The notes under the pieces were generated by a model that was not told the origin of the DNA, made no database searches, and worked only from the letters and a program-made list of their open reading frames with translations. This document shows, in pieces, positions 10,710-21,349 of a stretch of DNA of 64,000 nt (the first letter of the stretch is position 1; each line of letters begins with the position of its first letter). Origin of the DNA: Utricularia gibba. Taxonomy: Eukaryota; Streptophyta; Magnoliopsida; Lamiales; Lentibulariaceae. The translations under genes and the position numbers were made by a program. The stretch covers positions 496,001-560,000 of the forward strand of contig NEEC01000027.1 of assembly GCA_002189035.1 (NCBI GenBank). Reading direction: 5' to 3'.

Positions 10710-12665
10710 TCATGTTAGGGGTTCGCTGGAAGTTGCAGATAAGGAGGGGGCTATGCAGAATTTACCAAGAGAATCGTGTACAGGGGCAACTGCAGTAGGA
10801 GCGACACCGCCGGTAGTTGGCCTACAAAACAAAGCACGGGGTTGCTGTTACACACCAAAAATGCAGCAAACACATCTTATGTATGACACAACGTAACATG
10901 CACACGACTTACAGCCCGATGGAAACTTTGAAGGCATCGTAAATGCCCCACTGAGCACCAGTGAGGGCTCCGATCATGACAATACGAAGGGGAAGGCCGC
11001 GTGTGAGTAAACCCCACAGCCCCAGTCTTCTAACCGCCTGTGTGGAAGGAAAACGAAGGCTTGTTGCTCTAAAACACATTCTTGAAGAAAGGAAGAAGCA
11101 AAAGAGGTGAAAACTGACATCGCCGACAGTAGCATCCTTGGCATTGTTAAGGAAAGATACGAGGTTATCAGCTGGATGGGATACAACCGCGCAAAGAACA
11201 CCAGCAATGTAGCCACCAGCAAAACTGATGGCAAGCTGTGTTGTCTTGCTGCATTCAGATTTGGGTTTGGGGACTGCATGCTTGTAGATTAGCTCCACGA
11301 TTGTCTCAAAGGAGGCAAACTTCATCATTGTATCTGCCACCATATGAGTTAACCTAAGGGAGACAAGTTTTGATACTAGAACGCTCTAAAGGCAAGAGCT
11401 AAACTAAAGGAGAAGTAGCAGAATATCACATAAAATTAGGATGAGATGCTGATAAATGAAAATTATCAACTTACATGGAATCTGACGCCCCCAAAGAGGA
11501 ATTAAGCCCTTGTACAGCCTAAACAAAGAAAGCGTAAGCAACTTCTTTCGTTGAGATAACATAGTGAGGTTGATGCAAAAGGAGACATACCCAAGAGCAC
11601 CTTCAGACTTCACAAAATTGGGGAGTCCATCAGACAATCCTCTAGCGAAACCAGGCTGGGTTTGAACACGAACCTTTACGGCTTCTAAGGGGCACAGCGC
11701 AACATCCGCAATTGCCTCAGCAGACGCCGCACCAGCAAGATAAATCAGAGTCTTGTATTTAGCAAAATTTTCTGACCCAGCCAGGTCTGCAAAATGTTTC
11801 TTTAAGAACTCATAAAATCCAAACTTGCAGGCACCCTGAGCACTATAGCCAAGTACGGTAGGTACCCATCCCTTGAAGAAGCCTTTGAATCCCTGTTCCT
11901 TGAGTAACACTTGGAAACCTGATGAAATACTCCTGAACTTCGCAGGATCAATCTGCAGGGACAAAAAACATCCGTAAAAATTTGATATATTACCCCTTAA
12001 AACGGTAAACAAACAGGTCACTAAATATGCATACGGAGAACTAACAGCAGCTTATATCTTGACGTTCAGATAAACGCTTTTCCCGAATAACGGAACAACA
12101 TCCCGATATACTGAAAAAAGGCCACACACAACACAATTCCGATGGAAAGGTGTAAACAAATTGTGGTACTGCACATAAATCCTTTACAAGAGAAAATACA
12201 ATAAGCTAGCTAGATTGATATCTATTTCTAGATTCCGAAACATGATAAATTCAACGTCTCATTTCATATGTACACCATGAAATCAAGCAAGGTACATAAA
12301 CAAGTGAACAAATCAAAGCATCTACGGAAAGCCTAATTCGTCAAGCAAGATTACAACCGAACCTGCATATTACATTTCACGAGATCAAGAGGTGTGAGCG
12401 CCATGTGAGTCAGGCCGCAACTCAATATTCCGCCGATAGTACACGCAGCGTAGTACTCAGGAGAACAGATCTCAATCCTCCTTGGCACCGCCGGAGCAGG
12501 AATCGCGAAGTCGTGGTCGGAATAAGCAACAGCAGAGGACGATAACTCCTCCCCTAGGCTACACGTCGAGTTTCCTTTCATCGCGCCCAGACTTAGATAC
12601 CTGGAACTGAACGAGGAGTAAAGATAACACGGAATAAGAGAATGACGTTCCGAAAGTAGATCCAT
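10710..12665 (-). CDS. PHT3: Mitochondrial phosphate carrier (PHT3/MPT type)
   Basis: Six coding exons (12665-12363, 11952-11591, 11518-11475, 11333-11119, 11037-10913, 10821-10710) join in phase to a 386-residue inner-membrane carrier. It moves inorganic phosphate with protons into the matrix for ATP synthesis. Three mitochondrial-carrier repeats are present, each with its signature: PLDLVKCNMQ, PLEAVKVRVQ and PADNLVSFLN. Further family blocks are GFKGFFKGWVPTVLGYSAQG, LWGRQIPYTMMKFASFE and GALTGAQWGIYDAFKV. The N-terminal ~70 residues, before SPEYYAACTIGGILSCG, are a presequence-like extension. The start codon chosen keeps the frame. A second overlapping ATG at 12768 opens a different frame and is not used. 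The adjacent polygalacturonase gene is divergent and unrelated. Confidence 0.93.
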
Positions 12666-14425
12666 GAGTTCCTCCCTTCAGCGCCGGCGATGAGAGATTA
12701 GTTCCCTCGGAAGGCGACTGAAGCGCCGAGACGCGGCTGCTGGAGGCGACGAAAGAGGGCAATTCCATTTCAATCTAAGCCACGTATATACAGACAAAAC
12801 AGCTGCGCTCAGTCGGATTCAACACGTAAGAAAAAAGAAAAAAGCTCTGTCAGTTGCATCTAGATACCTAATAGCAGTTTAAAGGAGATAATCACACCTG
12901 TAGCATTCCTGAATACTTGGATTCGTTCATCTCCTTCTTCTTCCTCAGACGGTTCCTGTTTGTTGGCATCTAAATACCAACATTGCTGCATGTTGGTGTT
13001 TCTCAACGGAGGCCAAGGCTTACTGCTGGAGGAAAAGACCGACGAACTTGTGCCTGGCATTTCACAGTTGCATCACCTTAGGGCGGGCTCGGCCCTATGT
13101 ATCGACCAGCAAGAGAGGGCGGGGCCTCTTAAAGCGAAATCCACTTCCTCGGACGGGAACACAAAGACTGCCATATTTGGTGTAATGCAGAGTTTCCAAG
13201 AGTGTGGTTGGCGGTCAGGTTGAAAGGATCCACGCTGGACTCCGTCAGACATGCCAAGGTAGGTATCTTCTTAGTGTTTGTTTTCTGGCTCCCAAAGGGC
13301 ACTCGCACCGATGGAAAGAGTTGAGCAAAAGGAAGCTGAGTCATCTGTATTAGTCACGAGAAACAACACGTAAGATGATCATTCTAGAAGCGCCACCAGA
13401 GAAGCAGATGATATAGCATGATGGCATCATACGGACTGAAAATATGATTTTGAATTCACACAACACTTTGCGAGTTTGGAAGCACTGACCTGAAAAAAGG
13501 GAGACCTAGCACCAAAAAAGCAAGTTTTAAAAAATGCAAATCGGTGTGAACCCGTGAGCAGCATCTCACAACCACAAAATGCCCTGCTACCAGACGAAGG
13601 GAGTCACGGGTTGCTGTTAGGACATTCAACCCCCCCTCCTTTTTTTTTGCTGTTACTTCTTCCATCTTGCATCACCAACCAATGGTTTTCACACACCTTG
13701 CTTCCACTTCCACCATTTTTATTTCATTGGTGGCTTTCCGTGGTATGAAAAAGCAACACCTGGAACCACGAAAGGTTATCCCCTCTTTCTTCACTACTTG
13801 TTAATCATATCTCATCATAAAGCAGAATGAATTGGAACACGAAGGCATAAACTCACATGGAGCGACGATCGGGTTCATTTCAATTTGTGGATTGTGAGCA
13901 GTTGGAGTGTGGAGAGCGTAAATATCATGGTGACAGGTGGCAGATCGTGGTGCAGGAACGCTCTCCAAGAGAACCAGGGCCATACATTTGCCGAAGGATG
14001 CTCCACCCCACATCCAGTGGCATACAGAGAATCCAAATCTTGAATCCCTGGAAGGGAGGTTTCACTAAGGGCCACAGGCATTGGAACATGCATCACAATA
14101 AACAAGCATTATAATCGAATACTGTTCAGAAGAAACAACGCCACCATTATAACCACCAGCAATATTTTTCACACTTAAACCAAATTAGAGAGAGTGATAA
14201 AATATGTTGGTCCACTAAACTCACCCCATGTGGACTGTGGAGCTTTTGACTATAAAAGGAGAGCCAGGAAAGGAGTTTGCAACTGTCAACCTCTTTCTTT
14301 CTTTCTTCATCACCCCTTCTATCCTCTTCACGAGAAGCTTCTCTAGCCATAAAACTTCCCCAGCAAAGCACATCTGCATTTTTTGTGCTTCATCATTGTT
14401 CTAGAATTTCATCACAGGAATCACA
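12666..14425. other. Divergent intergenic region, phosphate carrier / polygalacturonase
   Basis: These 1.76 kb contain both promoters. A good TATA box for the polygalacturonase is at 14251. Several short open frames on both strands lack recognisable domains. I see no further gene. Confidence 0.5.
14251..14258 (+). promoter_or_regulatory. TATA box of the polygalacturonase gene
   Basis: TATAAAAG lies about 170 bp upstream of the ATG at 14426, and a CT-rich leader follows. This is a conventional plant core promoter arrangement. Confidence 0.6.
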
Positions 14426-16361
14426 ATGTCAGATCATAGAGCGAAAAGGCGTCAAAAAAGAACCTTTACCTTCTTGTTTCTTCTCATCACCATCTCTATA
14501 TTTTTGGAGGGATGTGGTAATGTAGACGCAACCAGGAATCCTTACGGTCGGAGGAAGCAAAAGAGCAAAAGGGCAAGAATTCTAAACAAAGCATATGCCC
14601 CCAGGAGCAACGGCGCTCCTGTTCCACAAGCCTCTGCCTTTCCTCCCTTGATCTACGCACCTCCCCCAACCCAACCAGATGAGGCATCAGCAAACTCAAG
14701 CACAAACTGCATTTTCAATGTCATGGACTTTGGTGCAGTTGGTGACGGGGATACTGATGACACTGCTGCCTTTAGGTCAGCTTGGGACTCGGCATGTCAA
14801 GTGAATAATAGTGTTCTTTTGGTTCCATCAGGCAACACATTCATGATCACCTCCACCATCTTCTCCGGTCCCTGTCAGCCAGGCCTCGTTTTTCAGGTAC
14901 AAGCGAAATCAATCCTGTGCTTTCAGTAATCACACAATGTCAAAGTACTTCCAATCCTCTGTTATTCGGTAATTAGAAACTTGAGGTTCACAGGTGGATG
15001 GGATATTAATGCCTCCAGATGGACCAGACTGTTGGCCAGATTCAGATAGCCATAGGCAATGGCTCGTGTTTTACAGGCTCGATTACATGACTCTTACAGG
15101 CACAGGGACTATTGAAGGAAATGGACAGAAATGGTGGGATCTTCCATGTAAACCTCACAAGGTATGCCCCTTGATTGTCTTGATATCCGCACTTGAGTTG
15201 AGAGTGCATTACTTGCTAATCACTGCATTTTTTCTTACCATGGCACAGGGCCCAAACGGATCAACAATGTCTGGGCCATGCGACAGCCCTGCTGTAAGAA
15301 GTGCATTTTGATCAAGACAAAAACTCTGCTTATTATAAGAGAATGACTGATCTCACATTTATCTTCTTTGCAGCTCATTCGATTTTTCACGAGCAGCAAC
15401 TTAGCTGTGACTGGTTTGCGAATCCAAAACAGTCCCCAATTCCACATTAAATTTGATGATTGCCAAGGAGTACTCATAGATAAGCTATCCATCTCTTCAC
15501 CTAAGTTAAGCCCCAACACTGATGGGATCCACATTGAGAATACTAAGTCCGTCGGCATATACAATTCCATGATTGGCAATGGTATCTACCACAAGCACCC
15601 CAGCTACATATATATTCAGACTGAAACGTGAATATCATTTTTTTTTTGCTTACCAAATGCATCTGACTCAGGGATGACTGCATTTCCATCGGTCCCGGGT
15701 GCTCCAACGTAGATATAGACGGAGTCACATGCGGGCCAAGTCACGGAATCAGGTATCATCGATTTTATTTTTTTCAGTACAAACTTGAAAAAAACTGCCC
15801 ACATTTTTTTCAGTACAAGTCACGAGTGTTTTCAATCCTTGATCACATCCCTGTCAACAGTATCGGGAGCCTTGGCGTCCACAACTCCCGCGCCTGCGTT
15901 TCCAACATTACCGTACGCAACGCGGTAATCAGAAACTCGGACAATGGACTTCGAATCAAGACGTGGCAGGGCGGTACCGGTTCGGTCTCTGGCATAACCT
16001 TCGAGAACATCCAAATGGAAAACGTGAGAAACAGCGTGATAATCGATCAATACTATTGCCTGACGAAGGCGTGTAGGAACGAAACAGCGGCAGTTTACCT
16101 TACGGATGTAACATTCAGAAACATCAAAGGAACCTACGACGTCCGTAGCCCCCGATTCACTTCGCCTGTAGCGAGACGGTGGCTTGCACGAATATCACGA
16201 TGTCGGAGGTAGAGCTCCTGCCGTACGAAGGTATTTTGGTGGACGATCCTTTCTGCTGGAACGCCTACGGCGTCCAAGAAACGCTCACCATCCCACCGAT
16301 CGATTGCCTGCAAGAAGGATTCCCGGACACACTCGCCGAGAATGAGCTCTACGGCTGTTGA
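14426..16361 (+). CDS. Polygalacturonase (GH28), At1g48100 clade, with two frame breaks
   Basis: GH28 enzymes hydrolyse homogalacturonan in the cell wall. Exons are 14426-14896, 14994-15161, 15249-15293, 15374-15581, 15672-15752 and 15861-16361. The expected product is about 491 residues. An N-terminal hydrophobic signal/anchor ([17 protein letters not shown]) is followed by a basic, Pro-rich spacer. Catalytic GH28 motifs are all present: [28 protein letters not shown] and RIKTW. The frame breaks twice, each time by one missing base. One is at the acceptor of exon 5 (GGG at 15671-15673, four G expected). The other is in exon 6 (CCCCC at 16149-16153, six C expected), between GTYDVRSP and [18 protein letters not shown]. 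Adding one base at each site makes the total coding length a multiple of three. This is either a recent pseudogene or consensus error; the strong conservation after each break favours error. Confidence 0.85.
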
Positions 16362-17039
16362 AGCCCAATTGTACGGATGATTAGTTTAGATCCCATTTCA
16401 TGGGAAATGTAAATGAGCAATAATCCCAAGTTTTTTCTAAAGAAAAAATACTAATAAATAAATGTTAATTTATTTAAAAAATATTTAATGAAGTATTAAT
16501 ATTCGTCATCGGTACGAATATTTGAAATGTGGACAGGAAACGCGGGCGTGGCTCTCCCTCTTCTTCTCCGTATAGGGAACGGAAATGGCGTTTCTGTAGA
16601 TTCCAGTGGATTACAAGCATCCCACGCAACGCACAACCCAGCGAGCAGCTCTCAAGTGCAGCAGCGCAGCCGCAGCCGCAGCCAGCAAGATTTCGTTGGT
16701 CTGCGTTCGGTTCGGTATATCCTCTCTTTCTCTTTATGGCTTTAGGTTAAAACGGGTCTATTCCCATCAGAACATCATCCCGATCTTCATCAATGAGTAT
16801 GTCTGCCCATGTCGAGAGCTGATTTCAACCACCAGCCTTCTCTGTTTTCCAGCTGCTTACCGATATAGGAACCCTGAACGACTATATATCGATTGAGTTA
16901 GTTTTTTCTGCTCTGCCTTTCATTCGTGGAGTGGCGATTTCCCTTTTCCTACTGGAACTCTAAACGTTGCGATATCCCTTTGCTTGCCGTACTTCGACTG
17001 TGATTGCAGGATCCTCAGTTTCTTTAGTTTTCTGTAGGA
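16362..17039. other. Polygalacturonase 3' region and ECT 5' leader
   Basis: These 678 bp hold an AT-rich 3' region to about 16510. A GC-richer stretch then probably forms the ECT promoter and leader, with likely leader introns ending at an AG just before 17040. A short open frame at 16529-16750 has Ser/Arg/Gln-rich content but no family match and is left out. Confidence 0.5.
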
Positions 17040-19329
17040 ATGGATGGCTATGCTGCTGCAAATCAGACTCTGTATGGAATGTATATGGTACTTCTGCATT
17101 TTCATTGAGGGGCGAGTTTGTGAAATTTTTTTTTTATTCTATATTGTAATCGGTAGCTTCTCCTAGATTCAAGGTGGTGAGGTCACACCTGGGTATTTCA
17201 TTGAACAATCATTTTACAGCCCTGGCCCCTCTGGGTATGGACATGTATCTGCAGGTATAAATTAGTAAACTAGGTTCAAAGTTCTTACCTTTGGTTGTCT
17301 GTGATTATTCATTGGACTCCGTTAGTCTTTTTTTAGGTGTTGAGCCAGTCAGTGATTTTGAAGATGACCAGGAAGGCCTTGGTTTGGATGGTGATGATAT
17401 TCATTATCCTGTGAGTCACTATTATCTGGAACTTGAATTTACAAACTGGATACGAGATGTTGAAATTGATGAATCTTCTGGCAGGGTGTGACACATGAAA
17501 ATCCGTCCTATTTGTATTATGTTCCCAGCTATGTATACACTGAATCTCCATATAACCCATACAATCCTTATATTCCTGGGGCTGTGCTGGTAGAAGAGGA
17601 TGGGTCGACTTCTGCATCTTACCACTACACTGTTCTCCCCTCATGTACGGATTGTGCATCATTACCTGCACAGATGCCTGTGGTTATCCTTTCAGGTGCT
17701 GAAGTCACTAGCAATGGAACTGGAACCTCATTCACCACCAATATTCCAAGTGCTGAATGCAATTTCTATAAAGTAGGTAAATCTGCAAATACTAGATCGA
17801 GACTGCACCATCCACTCCAAACTCCTTCCGGTAGGTTTAAGCATACAGCGTCAGCTAAGGCTTCATTGGTGAGAATGCATACATGATCTTTTTTCTTCTA
17901 CTTCCCTAGATGCGACCATCTACTGAAGTGTTCGAATCTTGTATTTTAGGCCCAAAGAGCTCAAGCTCAAAAGAATGGGACGGGCAGTGATACGTTATCA
18001 TCCGATGGTAGCCAGATTAATAGCTGTCTTACGTTTTCTAATGACTCCAATTTGAGCACTCAAGGATGCACATCTATTGATGAACCCGAACCTGAGCTTC
18101 CCAAAGATGTGACAGTGTCCCCTCCTCATACATGGAATGGTTTGAGATGGACCTCGGGACCAAAGAAGCCAAAGAATGAGTTGGTGGTCAAGGCCTATAC
18201 CACAAGAGCTGGAAATTCAGATCCGCAGGGAAACATCAGAATATTCAGGGATCAATATAACCGTAATGATTTCTGTGTGGATTATGTGAATGCAAAATTC
18301 TTTGTGATCAAGTCATATAGTGAGGATGATGTTCATAAGGGTGTAAAGTACAATGTATGGTCATCTACCCCTGCTGGGAACAAGAAGCTTAATGCTGCCT
18401 ATGAGGACGCTCAGAGATTAGATCCAGAAGATGCCAAAGGGTGCCCTGTCTTTCTCTTCTTTTCGGTGAGCTATCATGTTTGGTAAAAGTTGTGGATGGC
18501 ACGAAGTAGATGCATTTAAGTTCATCATTTTACGGACATTCATCTTTCTCTCTTTTAGGTGAATGCCAGTGGGCAGTTCTGCGGGGTTGCTAGGATGATT
18601 GGCCCTGTCAACTTCAAAGCAGATATGGATTTCTGGCAGCAAGATAAATGGAGCGGCAGTTTTCCAGTGGAATGGCACTTCATAAAGGATGTTCCAAATT
18701 CCATGTTAAGGCACATCACTTTAGAGAAGAATGAGAACAAACCAGTCACAAATAGCAGAGACACGCAAGAGGTATCCATCCGTTGCCCTTGGTGATTTTC
18801 TCCTGTATGCTGTATCATTGCGCGTAAGATTGAAATCTGCTCCCTTCCATGAGTATTATTTCAGATACCCCGCAAGAAAGGTTTGGATATGCTGCGAATT
18901 TTCAAAAATCACATTTCAAAGACGTCTTTGCTTGACGACTTCATGTACTACGAAACCAGACAGCTAATCTTGCTTCAAGAGAGAGCCAAACAAAAAGGTA
19001 ACGCCACTGATGTTGCCAACCTTTGTCGAAGCACTTCCTCAGGCAGTTTGGAAGACCACTCTGTACCTGAGAAACATTATTCTGAAGAGGATACTGCCAA
19101 GAGAGGCTCGCATGCTTCAGCTGGCACAACACCACCAAAATCATTGGTCGTTCCGGAGAGGGGTGCACCAGCTCTGATTCCAAAGACACCTGAGCCAGCG
19201 TACGAGTTGCCTACAGCCTCCGTTTCTAGTACAAAGAGTTGCGCCAGCATCACGATAGGATCCTTGCCAGTATCAATAAGTGGTCCGAAAGGTGCAACAG
19301 TTCCACTTCAGCCTTGCAGAAACAGGTGA
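17040..19329 (+). CDS. YTH-domain m6A reader, ECT family
   Basis: Seven coding exons (17040-17087, 17167-17254, 17337-17410, 17485-17868, 17950-18465, 18559-18771, 18865-19329) join in frame to 595 residues. Residues ~1-310 are a low-complexity Tyr/Pro/Ser-rich region, for example [15 protein letters not shown], typical of the phase-separating N-terminus of ECT proteins. The YTH fold spans ~313-445, from [20 protein letters not shown] to [13 protein letters not shown]. The m6A-cage tryptophans are W335 (YNVWSST), W396 and W401 (FWQQDKWSG). The family binds N6-methyladenosine in cytoplasmic mRNA and affects its stability and translation. The C-terminal ~110 residues are Ser/Pro-rich. The start gives [16 protein letters not shown], a usual short first coding exon. 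Which ECT number it matches is not decided. Confidence 0.92.
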
Positions 19330-19794
19330 AATTGGGTGTTCACCAACTTGACGGGGGTTCCTGGTGCACTGCTACAGGGAATACTGTCGATGAGCCTGTG
19401 AATTTGTACTCATGTTTCTTGTTGGTTTTGCTAAGCTGGTAGTGCAACATGAACAGCCACAGTGACTTGTTTTGCTCCCCCTCAGTCATACCACACCATT
19501 CTCAGGAGATTCAGTCCACTTTTGCCCCCATACGAGAGAGACATCAGTACTTGTTTTCTATGATTATTGTAAGAATGTTGATCAACTGCTCTGTACAGGA
19601 GCCAGACAAGTGTCTCCTATCTGGGCACTGGGTAAATATTTCAGAAAAGTAGGTTCTGCGGCAGCTGCTTGCGCAACCAATACGTGGAAGAAGCATGTTC
19701 GCCGGGAAGTCTCAGCCTGCCACGTTATCTTCATGCGCTCGGTTTAAAAGCTGGGGCAGAGCACCTCCGTGTTCGTGAAGCGGTGAAGATCAAA
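19330..19794. other. ECT 3' region and peroxiredoxin promoter
   Basis: These 465 bp lie between tandem genes on the same strand. They hold the ECT 3' untranslated region and a short peroxiredoxin promoter with an ABRE-like ACGTGG about 110 bp before its ATG. Confidence 0.5.
19682..19687 (+). promoter_or_regulatory. ABRE-like ACGTGG upstream of 1-Cys peroxiredoxin
   Basis: An ACGTGG core lies ~110 bp upstream of the peroxiredoxin ATG. Plant 1-Cys peroxiredoxins are classically ABA- and desiccation-induced in seeds, so an ABRE here is sensible. A six-base match alone is weak evidence. Confidence 0.3.
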
Positions 19795-20538
19795 ATGCCG
19801 GGCCTGACGATCGGAGACACTCTCCCCGACCTGGAAGTGGAGACAACGCAAGGGAAGCTGAAGCTCCATGACTTTGTGGGGGATTCCTTCGCCATCATCT
19901 TCTCTCATCCCGGCGATTTCACGCCGGTTTGTACGACGGAGCTGGGGATGATGGCTGCCTACTCCGACAAGTTCGCCGCCAGAGGCGTGAAGCTGCTCGG
20001 TATCTCCGCGGATGATGTCAGCTCCCACCGAGAGTGGATCAAGGATGTCGAAGCCTGCAGCAACGGCCACACAGTGACCTACGCCATCGCAGCTGATCCG
20101 GAGCGGCGGATCATCAAGCAGCTCAACATGGTGGATCCCGATGAGAAGGACTCCGCAGGGAACAACGTGCCGTCGCGCGCGCTCCACATCGTCGGCCCTG
20201 ACAAAAGGGTATTTATTCTTTCGTCTACAACAAGCATTCTCTAATGGTGCTGCATTTTAGGCTGAGCTTCACATCGTGAGAGTGTGCAGATCAGGCTGAG
20301 CTTCCTGTACCCTGCATCCACCGGACGGAACATGGATGAGGTGCTGCGGGTGGTGGACTCCCTGCTGAAGGCGTCCAAGCACAGGATCGCCACTCCGGCG
20401 AACTGGAAGCCCGGGGAGCCGGTGCTGGTGGCTCCCAGCGTGTCTAACGAGGAGGCCAAGAAGCTGTTTCCGCAGGGGTACACCGTGACGGGCCTCCCTT
20501 CAGGCAAAGACTACCTGCGGTTCACCAACGTAGACTGA
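19795..20538 (+). CDS. PER1: 1-Cys peroxiredoxin (PER1 type)
   Basis: Two exons (19795-20208 and 20290-20538) encode 220 residues, the normal length of plant 1-Cys peroxiredoxins. The peroxidatic cysteine is C46 in [14 protein letters not shown]. The chain ends with the family tail [19 protein letters not shown]. There is no second resolving cysteine of the 2-Cys type. The enzyme reduces hydroperoxides; in plants it is nuclear/cytosolic and abundant in dormant or desiccating embryos and aleurone. The chosen ATG starts [20 protein letters not shown], the conserved N-terminus; an upstream in-frame ATG does not show homology. An ABRE-like element lies close upstream. GC content is clearly higher than in the neighbouring ECT gene, but codon use looks native. 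Confidence 0.95.
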
Positions 20539-21349
20539 GGAGACTACCCATCCGAAAAGCATGGATTTTGAACGTGCCGTGCTCTGTGTGAGCGTGTGGT
20601 CTGTAGACGACGTACGGGGAATCCCCCAATAACAACAGGCTGCTGCATCAGAGTCTTCGTAAATCAAAAAAACTCATAATTCATATGCGAAAACTAACGG
20701 ATGGCAAAGCGATGTTACTTACACGGCTTGGGCGCCAGAACCGAACCAGTGTCGACTGCAACGAGAGCACATCCATCGGCCATTTCATTGGCGGCGACGG
20801 CGTCAACACGAGGATCCGATTGCCGGGATAACTACCTTCACATCTGAAAAAAACAAGTAGCAAGAAGAAAGACGATACACATTTTGATGTGAAGGGGAGA
20901 CAGGTGTGTATACGTGCCCCAAGTCTATAAGTATCTTTTTTCTTCTGGAAGATATAATAAAATATCAGGTAAAGTAAGTATAAAAAAAAGATATTTTCAC
21001 ATTCTAAACATAAGATATTTGGGTTAAATATTTGGTATATAAAAAAAAAAAACTGGCAAAGGATTGGGGCCGGAGACATTGATTGCGTTTCGGAGGAATA
21101 TCATATGGGGATGCGAAGAAAAGAAAGCAAACGAATAACATCGAATGCTCCCCCTCCATCAAAACCTACTCATCCATCGGAGTGGGCCACACGGCGGCGA
21201 TGGAATTGCACGCGCAGTATTTATTGTAGCAACAAGCAGGGTGGGTGTGGGTGCGGGTGCGGCGCCTCAAGATGGAACCTACGAGTACACAGACAGACAT
21301 GTTCACCTTCACGGCTGGGTGTGTGATGCTTCTTTGAAGGGAATTGCGG
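20539..21349. other. Convergent 3' region, peroxiredoxin / RWA
   Basis: These 811 bp lie between converging stop codons. There is an AT-rich block at about 20930-21050 and otherwise unique sequence. No recognisable gene. Confidence 0.55.

Noticed and set aside
12559-12768. Alternative start for the phosphate carrier at the ATG at 12768
   Set aside because: It opens a different frame (MELPSFVASS) that does not continue into the carrier domain.
16527-16750. Short Ser/Arg/Gln-rich open frames before the ECT gene
   Set aside because: Probably 5' leader; no conservation recognised and not joined to the ECT frame.
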